Shown here: positions 9,382-18,663 of the stretch, piece by piece | Layout of the letters: each line of letters starts with the position of its first letter | Position numbering within the stretch: position 1 is the first letter of the stretch | DNA from: Pararhizobium arenae | GTDB lineage: Bacteria; Pseudomonadota; Alphaproteobacteria; Rhizobiales; Rhizobiaceae | Reading direction: 5' to 3' | Assembly (NCBI RefSeq): GCF_001931685.1 | Contig: NZ_MOOY01000001.1 | Location: 372,001-436,000, forward strand | DNA: 64,000 nt | Made by a program: the position numbers and the translations under genes | Notes under the pieces: generated by a model | Database searches by the model: none | What the model was told of the DNA's origin: nothing | The model's input: the letters and a program-made list of their open reading frames with translations, nothing else

Positions 9382-10152
9382 ATGAGCGTCATGAAGATGC
9401 ATATGCGCGTGACCTCGGCCCTTGTCATTCGTGAAATGGCGGCCCGATTTGGCAGCAAGCCCGGCGGTTACATCTGGGCGGTTCTCGAGCCGCTGAGCCA
9501 CATCCTGATGATGACGATCATTTTCTCTGCGATTTCCAAGACGCCGGCCTTGGGCGAGAGTTTTCCTCTGTTTTTTGCCACGGGTTACATCTGTTACCAG
9601 TTTTACTCCGGAACGTCGTCCTACATCGCCTCGTCCGTCAGGGCCAACAAGTCGCTTTTGTCGTATCCATTGGTTGCGCCGATCGATGCCGTTGCGGCGC
9701 GCTATATTCTGCAGCTTGTCACGGTCGTCTTTGTTTCTGTTCTGATCTTCGGCGTGATATTGATCGGGCAGGCGGAAAGCATCCAGTTGAACTGGCTGCG
9801 AATTCTCGAAACGGTGTTTGCCACGACGCTTATCGGCGCAGGAATAGGGCTCATGAACGTCACGCTTTTCGTACGGTTTCCCCTGTACGAGCAGCTGTTC
9901 TCGATCGCCATGCGTCCGCTTTACATGCTCTCCGGCGTGTTTTTCATGCCGGACGCGATGCCGCATCCCTATGTGGACTATGTGATGTATAACCCGATCA
10001 TTCACGCCGTCATGGCGTTTCGCACGGGATTTTACGCCGAGTACAACCCCGATTTTCTCGATATGGCTTATTTGTTCGAATGGGCTTTCGGGACATTGTT
10101 TCTGGGCCTCGCGCTTCTGAGCGTATCGTCGGCCGCATTGCGAAACGATTGA
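9382..10152 (+). CDS. ABC-2 type permease, KpsM/RkpT-like polysaccharide exporter subunit
   Basis: A 256-residue inner-membrane protein with about six hydrophobic segments and the ABC-2 transporter layout. The opening helix (VIREMAARFGSKPGGYIWAVLEP) and the late SGVFFMPDAMPHPYVDYVMYNPIIHAVMAFRTGFY segment are typical of permeases exporting capsular or other surface polysaccharides (KpsM, Wzm, rhizobial RkpT). The start at 9382 is set by GGAG seven bases upstream; the longer open frame from 9280 lacks a binding site. No KpsT-like ATPase gene is beside it, so the ATP-binding subunit must be encoded elsewhere. Confidence 0.8.
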   Translation: MSVMKMHMRVTSALVIREMAARFGSKPGGYIWAVLEPLSHILMMTIIFSAISKTPALGESFPLFFATGYICYQFYSGTSSYIASSVRANKSLLSYPLVAPIDAVAARYILQLVTVVFVSVLIFGVILIGQAESIQLNWLRILETVFATTLIGAGIGLMNVTLFVRFPLYEQLFSIAMRPLYMLSGVFFMPDAMPHPYVDYVMYNPIIHAVMAFRTGFYAEYNPDFLDMAYLFEWAFGTLFLGLALLSVSSAALRND

Positions 10153-10239
10153 CGGGTGCCGTTCGCCCATCATAAAACGGGTCATAATATTTCAGGCCAG
10201 ATTGACACGAATCCGACCAGATGTTTGATGCGTTTGTAG

Positions 10240-10325
10240 GCGGACGTGGCGAAACTGGTAGACGCAAGGGACTTAAAATCCCTCGGCCTTAGGCTATACG
10301 GGTTCGATCCCCGTCGTCCGCACCA
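10240..10325 (+). tRNA. tRNA-Leu (anticodon UAA)
   Basis: Full cloverleaf: acceptor stem GCGGACG pairs with CGTCCGC at 10315-10321, anticodon stem AGGGA/TCCCT encloses loop CTTAAAA with anticodon TAA, a long variable arm follows as in class II tRNAs, and the T-arm GGTTCGATCC is intact. The CCA end (10323-10325) is encoded. I see no duplicated tRNA end nearby that would mark an integrated element. Confidence 0.97.
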
Positions 10326-10469
10326 ACCTCCGTTGCACCACGCCCACGCTTTCCGACGTGTTCGCCTCATCGGTTATTGTGTGTGTCTTTCGTCTTGCCT
10401 CAGCGCGCAAGACCGTCGCGATCGGCTGAGCGGAATCGACCTCTGCCGAAAGCCGCACTCCCGCAAACA

Positions 10470-10495
10470 ATAAATCCCGCTCGCGCGGGATTTAT
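10470..10495. terminator. Bidirectional hairpin terminator
   Basis: An 11-bp perfect stem (ATAAATCCCGC / GCGGGATTTAT) with a TCGC loop, lying 27 bases beyond the stop of the minus-strand GPR-like gene. The A/T-rich flanks on both sides would let it end transcripts from either direction, including that of the tRNA. Confidence 0.6.
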
Positions 10496-10521
10496 CAAGT
10501 CAATTCGGAGGTTTGTGCGCT

Positions 10522-13500
10522 TTAGCTGAAGCGGCCCGCCGCGTGTGCCAGCATCGTGTAGACCTTGCCAGTATCCGACGTCAGATAGTTCTGGGTCATG
10601 ACCTTGTCGCGATCGTTGCGGGCTACATCGGCGAGCAGCTTTTCGAAATCGCCGATGTAGCGATCGACTGCAGTGCGGAACTCGGGTTCGCGATCGTATT
10701 TGCGCTTGATCTCGTCGAACGTCTGCTGGCCTTTCAGCGTGTAGAGGCGGCGAGTGAAGACGTCGCGCTCTCCACGCTGGTAACGGCGCCAGAGATCCAC
10801 GGACGCATCATGATCGATCGCCCGGGCGATATCGACAGACAACGAGTTCAGAGATTCCATCACATGGCGAGGATTGCGGCTTTCCGGAGCGCGCTGCGCC
10901 TGGGGTTCGGCCGTACGCTGCTGTGCCGCAGGTGTTGCGGCCGGCTGGTCTTCGCGGGAGGCGCCGCGCAAGAGGTCGCGCATCCAGCCACTGCCGTTTT
11001 CATCTCCGCCGCCACGCACGTCCGCGCCTGTCTGCGGTTGACGGGCTGGCGGGGTCTGCGCAACAGGTCGCTGAGCGACCTGGGGAGCCCTTGCGGGATC
11101 GGCTGCGCGATTTTCAAAGCCGAGGCTGCCGCGCAGCGCCGGCTGTTCCTCGCGCAAGACTGATGCGATATCCGGCTGGCTGATGGCCCGCGTCTGTGGG
11201 GCGGGAGCCTGCTGCTGGGCGGCCGGGCGCGCCGAAACTGGCTGGGCGATTTCAAGCTGTCCGGACGATTTGCCGATGATTTCGGAAAGCTCCTGCAGGG
11301 CCTTGATCTGTTCGCCAACGGCACGACGCATGATGGAGGCGTTTTCCTTGGCCTCTTCCGGAAGGTCGAAAGCGCCGCGCTTGAGCTCTTCGCGCGTCAG
11401 ATCGAGTTCCTTGCGGATCTCGCTGGCGGAGCGGCGAATGTCGTCTGTCGCGCCACTGAAACGCGCGACCGCATCTTCCACGGCCTGACGAATGCTTGCA
11501 TGCATCGTCTCGACGGCCATATCCGATTTTTTGCCGTTCTCTGCCAGCATACGATCGATATCCGATACCGAAGCGCCGATGCTGCCACGCAGGCGGCTTG
11601 CGACTTCCTTCGACTTCTCTTCTGCGCGAATAAAGGCGCTTTCGACGGTCAAGCCCGCCTCTTCGCTGGCCTTTGCGACCGCATTGCGCATGGCCTCGGC
11701 AGCGCTTGCGGCGCGCTCTTCGGCTTCGGAAAGCGTCTTGTTGACGTCCGAGAGCGACGAGCGGACGCCGGCACGCAGGTTGCCTGCGACTTCGCGCGAG
11801 CGTTCTTCGGCCCGCAGGAAGGATCCTTCGACGGAAGCGCCAGCGTCTTCGCTGGCCTTGATCACGGCTGCCGCCATCGCCTGGGCGGCAGAGGCCGTCC
11901 GTTCCTCGGTTTCGGTCAGAACGCGACCGACATCGTGGAACGAGCTCTGGATGCCGGTGCGAAGATTTGCGGCCACCATGCCCGAGCGTTCCTCGGCACG
12001 CTGGAATGCGCCATCGACGAAACCTTCAAGCGCGTGCATCGTCTTTTCGATTTCCTCGGAGCGGCTGACAAGTCCGACCGAAAGGGTGCGAAGGGCCTCC
12101 TGGCGCTCTTCGAGCGTGCTGACGAGGTTCGACTGGGCGGCGGCAAGAAGGTCGGACGCCTGGCCGAGAACCCGCGAGTGATCCTCGAACCGGCCGACAA
12201 TGCCGCCAATCTGCGACAGCGTATCGCCGGAGATGGTAACGAGCTTGTCGACCCGGCCTTCGAGAAGGCGAGAGGATGTGGACAGCATGTCGGATGCCCG
12301 CGCCGCCGATTCGCTGAACCGTGCGGTCGTGGATTCCAGTTGCGCATCCATCGCGCCAAGATTCGAGCTGGCCTGCTCGATAACGCCGGAGATTGCGGTG
12401 TTGCTGGCCGCCAGTTGTTCGATGAGACCGCTGGCGGTCGATTGCAGACGGTTTTCAACCATGCGCATCGCCTCTGCGGTTTCTTCGGCACGGCTGGAAA
12501 TCGCGTTGAGGGTTTCGCCGGTCTGGCTGGTGAGGCTTTCGAGAAGCGCTGCATTTTCGGCACGCAGGCGGGCTGCGCTTTCCTGCGCCGCGGACGAGAT
12601 GCGCTCGGCTGCTTCCTGGCCGGTGCGGGCGTACTGGTCGATGACCGGGCGTGCCTGCTCCTCGATGATGCGCGACAATTCCGATGCGCGTCCCGAAAGC
12701 ATCGAATTCAGTTCGCGGGTGCGCTCGTCCAGGCTGGTGCGGATGGCGTTGCCACGGGCTTCCAGCGCCTTTTCGACCTCGCTGAGGTTCTGCTGTAGGG
12801 TGCTGCTGTGTTCGGTCAGGCGGGATTGGGCATCGGCAATACGGGCGGCTGCATTGTCGGAGGCGGCGCCCACGGAGCGAGCGAGTTCGGCGCTGCGCAT
12901 GGCTGCATTTGCCGCTGTCTGCTCGATTGCGCTCTGGAAGTCGGCCTGCCGGGCGGCGAGAGCCTGGGTGAAGTCTTCGCCGGCCTTGGCCAGCATGGCG
13001 GACGAGCGGGCTGCTTCCGCGTCGATGCCCTCGGAGGCTTCGCTGACGGCGCCACGCAGACCCGTCACCAGAACTGCCGCCTTGCCTTCGATCGTCCTGC
13101 TGACGTTGTCGAGGCCGATGTTGAGGGCGCGGTCCATGGTGCCGAGACGTTCCTCGATCCGGCCAGTGCCGCTTTCGATGCTGGCCTCGATACGCACAGC
13201 GGCGTCTTCGCTGACCCGGCTGATCTCGGCCGTGTGACCGGAAAGCGTATCCGCGATCTCGCGGCTCGCTCTGTCGGCGGTGCTGCCGAGTTCGGCCACC
13301 TTTTCCGAGAGTGTGTCGGCAATCCGCGCTGTCGTCGTTTCCGTGATGCGCTGCAGTTCGCTGGTGCGGCTGTCGAGAGTTTCGGCGATCCGGCGGCTGG
13401 CCGTCTCGCTGATCGTATCGATTTCGGCGACGCGCCCGGCGAGAACATCGGTGATGCGGCTGGATGTCGTCTCAGCCACGGCCTGCAGGGCTGCCGTGCG

Positions 13501-16500
13501 GCTTTCCAGCGTGTCGGTGATACGCCGGCTGGCGCCGTCCACCATTTCGTCCACGCCGCTGATGCTGCTGCGGATACGGTCCTCCAGCGAGCCGAGGCTG
13601 TTTTCGATACGTGAGCCGGTATCCTCAAGGCGGCCGTTGATGGCCGAAAGCGAATCTTCCATGCGTCCGCTCAGCGTATCGGCAGCCCGGCCGATCTGAT
13701 CGGCCGTGTCCGCAAGCTGCCCGGTCAGATGGGCCGTGCTGGAAAGCACGCGCTGTTCCAGTGCCTCGGCGCTGCGGTCGATCGTGCTTCCCAGCGCGGC
13801 CTGCCGTTCTTCCAGGGTCATCTCCAGCATGCTGGCGCTCGTGGCGAGCGTTGTTGCAAGCGACATCGCCTGGTCACCCAGCAGTTCGGAGAGCTGCTCG
13901 CGGCCGCCCTCGACCACGCTGTTGATGGTCTGGATACGGTCGTCAAGCGTCGTGCGGATTTGGTCGTGGGTTGAGGCAAGGGTGCTCGAAAGCTGTTCGG
14001 CGCGATCAGACAGCGTCCGCTCGATCTCGCCCGTGCGGTCGTGCATGGTCGAGGCCAATTGCGAGGCATGGCTCGCGAGGCTTTCCGCCGCACGGCCGGT
14101 GGTCTCCGTCATGGTACCTGCGATTTCGCTGACGCGCCCGGTCAGGTTTTCTGCGGCCAGCGCGATGCGGTCCGACAGCTGGCTCTCGATGTCGCTCACA
14201 CGATCGGCCATGGTTTCGGCGATGACCGTCGTGCGGAACGAAAGGTTGTCCGCGATTTCTTCGGTTCGGCTGGTCAGGGCGTCCGCCATTTCGTTTGCCC
14301 GCGCGGCCATCAGCCCGGCAATCTCGTTCGAACGCTCGGCGAGGGCTCCGTCCAGCTTCTCGGTATGGCTTGCAAGCGTGTCGCCCAGCGCCCGATGGCG
14401 CTCGGAGAGCAGCACGTCGAGTTTTTGGGTTGTTTCGCCGATGGTGGTCTCGAACGAACCCGTGGAGGTCGTCAATGTCTCGCCAAGAGCGCGATGACCT
14501 TCCGACAGTAGTGACCCGAGCTTCTCAGTCGCGCTGCCGACGGCCGTTTCGACCGCGCCCGCAGACGCGGAAAGCGTATCGCTGAGCGCGCGATGCCGCT
14601 CACTCAGAACGGCATCCAACCGGTCCGTTGTGCCGCTGATCGTGGCGTCGATCGAACCGACGGACGTCGCCAGAACACTGGTCAAGGCGCCGGTGCGCTG
14701 CGCCATGATGGCATCCAGACGCTCTGCCGTTCCTTCGAAGGCGTGATCGATGCTTTCGGAGCTTGCAGCCAGAACGCTTGAAAGATCGAGCGTGCGTTCG
14801 GCCAGCGTGTTGTCGAGGCGGTGATGCGTTGCCGCGATCGCGCTGGTAATATCGTCTGCCCGGTTGGCGAGCGTATCCTCGATCCGCCCATGGATTGCCT
14901 GGAGGCCCTCGATGAAGCCGCTGGTGCGGCTGTCAAGCGTCTGGGTGATGCGATCCTGTGCTTCGCCGATGCGCTGCTGGGTTTCGCCAAGCGCTGTCTC
15001 AAGGGCGCTTGCGCGGCTGGCAAACCCGGTTTCGATACGGTCCTGCGCGGATGTCAGCGCGCTCATCAGCCCGCTTGAACGCTCCGTCATGACTTCGTCG
15101 ATCTTTTGATGCGCGCTGCCGAGGGCTTCGCCGAGCGCCGCCGTGCGGGTGGTGAGCGTTTCCTCGATGAATTCCTGCGTGGTGCCCAGCGTCGTTGCGA
15201 TCGTCAGCGAGTGGTCGGCAATGGCCGTTTCGAACTGCACGAGGCCCTTGTCCAGAATGCCGCCGATGGCATCGGAGCCTCCGGCGACGGAATCGTTGAT
15301 CCGTGCCAGACTTTCACTGAGCTTGCTGTCAAGCAGGCCGGCGCGCTTGTCGAAGGCCGATGCGAATTCGTGGAAACGGCCGTCGAAGGCGGTTGCCAGC
15401 TGACCGACCGTGGTCTGAAGCTTCTCTTCAAAGAAGCCGGAGCGCAGGTCGAGGTCCATGATGGCATCATCAGCGCTGCTCTTAAGGCTCTGGCGGAAGC
15501 TTGCGCCCTTTTCGTCCAGGGTCGCGTTCAGCGTGTTGAGAACGTCGTCGAGGCCGCCGACGATTGCCTGCTGGCCGATATTCAGGCTCTCGTTCAGATC
15601 ACGGGTGCGGGCAATCAGGGTTTCGTTGAGCTGGCGTGCGCGCTCGTTCAGCGCAGCGTTGAGCTTCTCGGTATTGGCATCCAACGTGGAGGCGCGGGTC
15701 TCGAACTGGCCGAGCAGCTGCTGGCCACGCTTGGCGAGCGTCTGGCTCAGCGTTTCGAGGCGTGTGTCGAACTCGTTGCCAAGCTTTACGCCAGCGGTCG
15801 TCAGGCCGGAGAGCATGGCATCGGTGCGGGTGGAGAGCATCGTGTCGATGGTCTGCGCCGCGCCCGTCGTGCGCTCCATCAGCGTGGCCGCGCGGGTTTC
15901 GATCAGCGACGCGAAGGCTTCGCCCGATGTTGCGAGGCGCGAGGAAATCTCGTCGCTTGCCTGGCTCAGCTCATCCTTCAGCTGGGTATGGGCGCCGGAA
16001 ATCGAAGAGCGGATGCGCTCGGCGTGGCCCACGATCGCTTCGCGCTCCAGACCCAGTTCCTGCACGAGGGTACGAACGCGCAGTTCGTTGTCGCTGTAGC
16101 TGCGTTCCAGCGCGTTGACCTCGGAGTGGACGAGCGTTTCAAGCTCGGTTGCGCGGGCGATCGTACGCTCGATGCCCTCGTTCATCGCCGATACTTCGCG
16201 ACGAACCGCCTGGCCGACGGTCATGATGCGTTCGGACGCAGCCGTTTCCGGTTCTGCAAGGCGAAGCGCCACTTCCGCCATGGACCGCGCGGCGCTGCGC
16301 AGTTCGTGGGCGCGGGAGATCATCAGCGCGAAAGAGAAGAACAGCATGATCGGCAGGACAATGAAGATCGCAACGCCGATCGCACCCGGCATGGCCGCGA
16401 GATCGTTGAGCGAGCGGATCTGCCAGATTTCCGGACCGTAGAGCAGGTTTGCGACGCCGAGACCGCCGAGAGCCCAGAGAACGGAAACGAGAGCGGCCAC

Positions 16501-16824
16501 GCGCATGCTCGTGCGGCTTGAACGGATGTCGAGCGAGCGCAGAACCGCAGCCGGCGATTTGCGGGTGTCGTCGTTTGCTGCGGCAAAAGAGGGAGACTTA
16601 GGGGCCGGTTCAGGATTGAGGCTTCGTGGCGGTTCGGCGGTTTTGGCGGGCTCGGAAGCGGGGCGTGCTGCTCGTTGCGGCGCTGCCGAGGCCGCGCGGC
16701 CCGTATCCTGCGAGGATTTGTCGCTGACGGCGGACTTCAGCTCGTCAAAGTCGATTTTCAGGGCGTCTTCCAGCGCCTGAAATGCTTTGTCGTCGATCGA
16801 CTCGGTGGTCTTGTTCGTCGCCAT
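10522..16824 (-). CDS. gpr: Giant coiled-coil membrane protein, Growth Pole Ring (GPR)-like
   Basis: A 2,100-residue protein matching in size, architecture and lineage the GPR protein of Agrobacterium tumefaciens (about 2,115 residues), which forms a ring at the growing pole and is needed for polar growth and rod shape. Layout: polar Ala/Pro-rich cytoplasmic N-terminus (1-105), two membrane segments (about 107-128 and 145-169), then about 1,600 residues of degenerate helical repeats like those of apolipoprotein A1/A4/E (for example SERHRALSDTL, SHTEKLDGALAERS), a Gln/Pro/Ala-rich linker (about 1,860-1,985) and a conserved C-terminal domain of about 110 residues. It is monocistronic, 6.3 kb, with a terminator just downstream. 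Orthology is from memory of the family, not from alignment. Confidence 0.82.
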   Translation of the reverse strand: MATNKTTESIDDKAFQALEDALKIDFDELKSAVSDKSSQDTGRAASAAPQRAARPASEPAKTAEPPRSLNPEPAPKSPSFAAANDDTRKSPAAVLRSLDIRSSRTSMRVAALVSVLWALGGLGVANLLYGPEIWQIRSLNDLAAMPGAIGVAIFIVLPIMLFFSFALMISRAHELRSAARSMAEVALRLAEPETAASERIMTVGQAVRREVSAMNEGIERTIARATELETLVHSEVNALERSYSDNELRVRTLVQELGLEREAIVGHAERIRSSISGAHTQLKDELSQASDEISSRLATSGEAFASLIETRAATLMERTTGAAQTIDTMLSTRTDAMLSGLTTAGVKLGNEFDTRLETLSQTLAKRGQQLLGQFETRASTLDANTEKLNAALNERARQLNETLIARTRDLNESLNIGQQAIVGGLDDVLNTLNATLDEKGASFRQSLKSSADDAIMDLDLRSGFFEEKLQTTVGQLATAFDGRFHEFASAFDKRAGLLDSKLSESLARINDSVAGGSDAIGGILDKGLVQFETAIADHSLTIATTLGTTQEFIEETLTTRTAALGEALGSAHQKIDEVMTERSSGLMSALTSAQDRIETGFASRASALETALGETQQRIGEAQDRITQTLDSRTSGFIEGLQAIHGRIEDTLANRADDITSAIAATHHRLDNTLAERTLDLSSVLAASSESIDHAFEGTAERLDAIMAQRTGALTSVLATSVGSIDATISGTTDRLDAVLSERHRALSDTLSASAGAVETAVGSATEKLGSLLSEGHRALGETLTTSTGSFETTIGETTQKLDVLLSERHRALGDTLASHTEKLDGALAERSNEIAGLMAARANEMADALTSRTEEIADNLSFRTTVIAETMADRVSDIESQLSDRIALAAENLTGRVSEIAGTMTETTGRAAESLASHASQLASTMHDRTGEIERTLSDRAEQLSSTLASTHDQIRTTLDDRIQTINSVVEGGREQLSELLGDQAMSLATTLATSASMLEMTLEERQAALGSTIDRSAEALEQRVLSSTAHLTGQLADTADQIGRAADTLSGRMEDSLSAINGRLEDTGSRIENSLGSLEDRIRSSISGVDEMVDGASRRITDTLESRTAALQAVAETTSSRITDVLAGRVAEIDTISETASRRIAETLDSRTSELQRITETTTARIADTLSEKVAELGSTADRASREIADTLSGHTAEISRVSEDAAVRIEASIESGTGRIEERLGTMDRALNIGLDNVSRTIEGKAAVLVTGLRGAVSEASEGIDAEAARSSAMLAKAGEDFTQALAARQADFQSAIEQTAANAAMRSAELARSVGAASDNAAARIADAQSRLTEHSSTLQQNLSEVEKALEARGNAIRTSLDERTRELNSMLSGRASELSRIIEEQARPVIDQYARTGQEAAERISSAAQESAARLRAENAALLESLTSQTGETLNAISSRAEETAEAMRMVENRLQSTASGLIEQLAASNTAISGVIEQASSNLGAMDAQLESTTARFSESAARASDMLSTSSRLLEGRVDKLVTISGDTLSQIGGIVGRFEDHSRVLGQASDLLAAAQSNLVSTLEERQEALRTLSVGLVSRSEEIEKTMHALEGFVDGAFQRAEERSGMVAANLRTGIQSSFHDVGRVLTETEERTASAAQAMAAAVIKASEDAGASVEGSFLRAEERSREVAGNLRAGVRSSLSDVNKTLSEAEERAASAAEAMRNAVAKASEEAGLTVESAFIRAEEKSKEVASRLRGSIGASVSDIDRMLAENGKKSDMAVETMHASIRQAVEDAVARFSGATDDIRRSASEIRKELDLTREELKRGAFDLPEEAKENASIMRRAVGEQIKALQELSEIIGKSSGQLEIAQPVSARPAAQQQAPAPQTRAISQPDIASVLREEQPALRGSLGFENRAADPARAPQVAQRPVAQTPPARQPQTGADVRGGGDENGSGWMRDLLRGASREDQPAATPAAQQRTAEPQAQRAPESRNPRHVMESLNSLSVDIARAIDHDASVDLWRRYQRGERDVFTRRLYTLKGQQTFDEIKRKYDREPEFRTAVDRYIGDFEKLLADVARNDRDKVMTQNYLTSDTGKVYTMLAHAAGRFS

Positions 16825-17339
16825 GCGGATACGCCTCGTTACTAAATTGTCCGCCGGAAAATGCCGTCAGCAGGGGGCTGCCTGAAGCTTATCTTTCCGG
16901 TCAGAATGGTATCGACGAGATTTTGCGAGAACGCATCTGCACAAGATCTCTGCCTGCACCCATTACCAGTCACGCATTGTGGCGCTTTCAAGCGGCCACT
17001 CGATACCTTTTGCCCTACGCGGCAAAAACAGGTTTCTCAACGTACCGTAGTGACACATTCACTGGTTTCTTACAATTAAGGCGCCGGATCATTCGTTAAA
17101 ATGCTAACAATTTCTTAATGCGATTGCTGCTTTTCGGGGCTGGAACCCCTTGGAATCCTGCGGTTTATCCGACGTTAACCATACCACGCGAAATCCGCCT
17201 TCTTTCGGCCCGGTTTTAATCTGATAGCAGCGCCGCTTTCCGCAGACTGTATCCAGCGCAGGAAAGCGGAGACGTCGGGCGAAAGCGGGGGAGCCCCGCC
17301 GCCGGAAGTCACGAGAACAACGCTAGGGATTATTGGCAC
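16825..17339. other. Divergent promoter region of gpr-like and hpt genes
   Basis: About 515 bases without a gene. It includes an AT-rich tract near 17090-17120 (TTAAAATGCTAAC then TTTCTTAATG) and a GTTAACCAT at about 17174-17182 that resembles a CtrA half-site. Neither is enough to call a site. Short open frames here overlap one another and look random. Confidence 0.35.
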
Positions 17340-17705
17340 ATGGCGGCACTCCAGATCGCATTCGAAGCTCCCGACAATTCGGTTACGGCACGCGCCGTGC
17401 CGGGCAAGGCAATCGACCTGCAGCACCTGTCGAACCAGACGATGGGTGACAAGGCGCTTGAGATAGAAGTGCTGCAGCTGTTCGCCCGACAGACGCGTCA
17501 GCTTATGAAGGGTCTTTCTGAAAAGGAAGGCTCCCGAAGCGAGATCGCGCATCGCCTCAAAGGCGCGGCGCTTGGGGTAGGGGCTTTCCTGGTCGCGGAC
17601 GCGGCGGCGGCGCTCGAAACCGACCCGGAAGAGCCGCTTCACCTGTCTGCGCTGAGCGCCGCAATTCTGGATACGGAACTTTTCATCCTCAAGCTTTGCC
17701 GCTGA
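17340..17705 (+). CDS. Hpt-domain phosphotransfer protein
   Basis: A 121-residue protein that is essentially one histidine phosphotransfer domain. The phospho-accepting residue is His71 in IAHRLKGAALGVGA, a close match to the HxLKGxxxxxG signature of Hpt modules. Such proteins carry phosphate between a hybrid kinase receiver and a response regulator. No kinase or regulator is adjacent, so it is an orphan phosphotransfer protein; the cckA kinase lies 14 kb away but is expected to act through ChpT, which has a different fold. The ATG is preceded by TAGGGAT. Confidence 0.8.
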   Translation: MAALQIAFEAPDNSVTARAVPGKAIDLQHLSNQTMGDKALEIEVLQLFARQTRQLMKGLSEKEGSRSEIAHRLKGAALGVGAFLVADAAAALETDPEEPLHLSALSAAILDTELFILKLCR

Positions 17706-17736
17706 AGCCCGGCCATACGCCGTTGTTTCCTTGAAG

Positions 17737-17764
17737 AGCCCGGGCCGTGAGGCTGCGGGCTTTT
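17737..17764 (+). terminator. Terminator after the hpt gene
   Basis: AGCCCG (17737-17742) pairs with CGGGCT (17756-17761) and is followed by TTTT. It lies 32 bases after the hpt stop codon and would separate hpt from the ferredoxin gene. Confidence 0.55.
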
Positions 17765-18011
17765 GCCATGAGGAGCCACTGTTGACGCGCCAAAGCATTT
17801 CGTGGAAGAACTTTTGCCAGTTCGCCACAATCAGCCGGCACCCGCCGGTGAGGGCGGTTTTTTCTCACGGACGAGGTCGTCGCCTGACCCGCAACGCTTG
17901 CGGCCTTGCGCTTCTGAACTCCGCGAAACTGCCGCGATGAGCGAAGCACATTCATCCACCTGCCGTTCGTTGCGGTGTGTGGAGGCACAAAGGCAAGCAA
18001 CCGAGACCCTT

Positions 18012-18332
18012 ATGACCAAGCTAAAGATCATCGCCTTCGACGGCACCCATTATGATTTCGATGTCCAGAACGGCTCTACCGTGATGGAGAATGCGGTTCG
18101 CAACTCCGTGCCTGGTATAGAGGCGGAATGCGGCGGTGCGTGCGCCTGCGCGACCTGTCATGTCTATGTCGACGATGCCTGGTCAGCAGTCGTTGGCCCG
18201 CCGGAAGCGATGGAAGAGGACATGCTTGACTTCGCTTATGAGGTGAAGCCGACCTCTCGCCTGTCCTGTCAGATCAAGATGAGCGATGCCCTAGACGGGC
18301 TGGTCGTTCATGTTCCCGAGCGTCAGGCCTGA
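18012..18332 (+). CDS. 2Fe-2S ferredoxin, adrenodoxin type
   Basis: A 106-residue electron carrier. Cluster ligands are Cys40, Cys46, Cys49 and Cys86, in the adrenodoxin-type spacing C-x5-C-x2-C; a further Cys44 is usual in this class. The C-terminal half ([20 protein letters not shown]) is characteristic. Family members serve P450 systems or iron-sulfur cluster assembly. The start at 18012 (MTKLKII) is chosen because the upstream in-frame sequence is not conserved-looking. Possible partners are not adjacent. Confidence 0.9.
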   Translation: MTKLKIIAFDGTHYDFDVQNGSTVMENAVRNSVPGIEAECGGACACATCHVYVDDAWSAVVGPPEAMEEDMLDFAYEVKPTSRLSCQIKMSDALDGLVVHVPERQA

Positions 18333-18380
18333 CATTTTCTGCGCCTTGAATTCCGAAACGCTTCAGGCTGGATGAAAGGC

Positions 18381-18418
18381 AAAAAAAAGCCTCGCTTGCC
18401 GGAACCGACGAGCGAGGC
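18381..18418 (-). terminator. Rho-independent terminator on the minus strand
   Basis: Stem GCCTCGCT (18389-18396) / AGCGAGGC (18411-18418), eight perfect pairs, followed on the minus strand by eight T (plus-strand A 18381-18388). It points away from the ferredoxin gene. The nearest minus-strand gene ends about 345 bases upstream. Confidence 0.75.
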
Positions 18419-18545
18419 CAGGAGGGCGCATCGCATGCAGATGAGGGAGGGAGCATCTGCTGCATAAGGATACGCCAGGAGAACACATCATGCGCTGTGG
18501 CAGCTGGCAGGTCGAAAATCGCTCCTGCAAGAGCCAGTCTAACGC
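18381..18545 (-). ncRNA. Candidate small RNA (unnamed)
   Basis: Inferred minus-strand transcript of roughly 160 bases starting below a TATAGT box (18549-18554) and ending at the strong terminator. The body has C/U-rich stretches (GCTCCCTCCCTCATC and CGCCCTCCTGG on the minus strand) that could pair with Shine-Dalgarno sequences, as in several rhizobial trans-acting RNAs. No clear -35 box is present; instead a perfect palindrome sits where an activator could bind. The alternative is a long 3' untranslated region of the DUF922 gene. Confidence 0.35.
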
Positions 18546-18565
18546 GAAACTATACTTCGGACCGC

Positions 18566-18582
18566 ACGATCATCATGATCGT
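18566..18582. repeat. Perfect 17-bp palindrome, operator-like
   Basis: ACGATCAT-C-ATGATCGT, eight perfect pairs about one central base, centred about 23 bp upstream of a TATAGT box on the minus strand. The regulator is unknown. Confidence 0.45.
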
Positions 18583-18663
18583 TAAACTCGGGTGATCCGA
18601 CCTGTCTTAGGGAAGTGCGTTTTTGCTTGCTTCCTTCGATGATTGGACAATAGCGCATCCTAC

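Noticed and set aside
9208..10185. 325-codon minus-strand frame
   Set aside because: Antisense to the permease, whose membrane helices and binding site are convincing.
10240..10325. tRNA-Leu as an integration site
   Set aside because: No integrase, no duplicated tRNA 3' end and core genes on both sides.
11500..12798. 432-codon plus-strand frame and similar ones to 16.5 kb
   Set aside because: Antisense to the repeats of the GPR-like gene, so apparent repetition is inherited from it.
18274..18486. 70-codon minus-strand ORF over the terminator at 18.4 kb
   Set aside because: No binding site, and it crosses a strong hairpin terminator and the ferredoxin 3' end.
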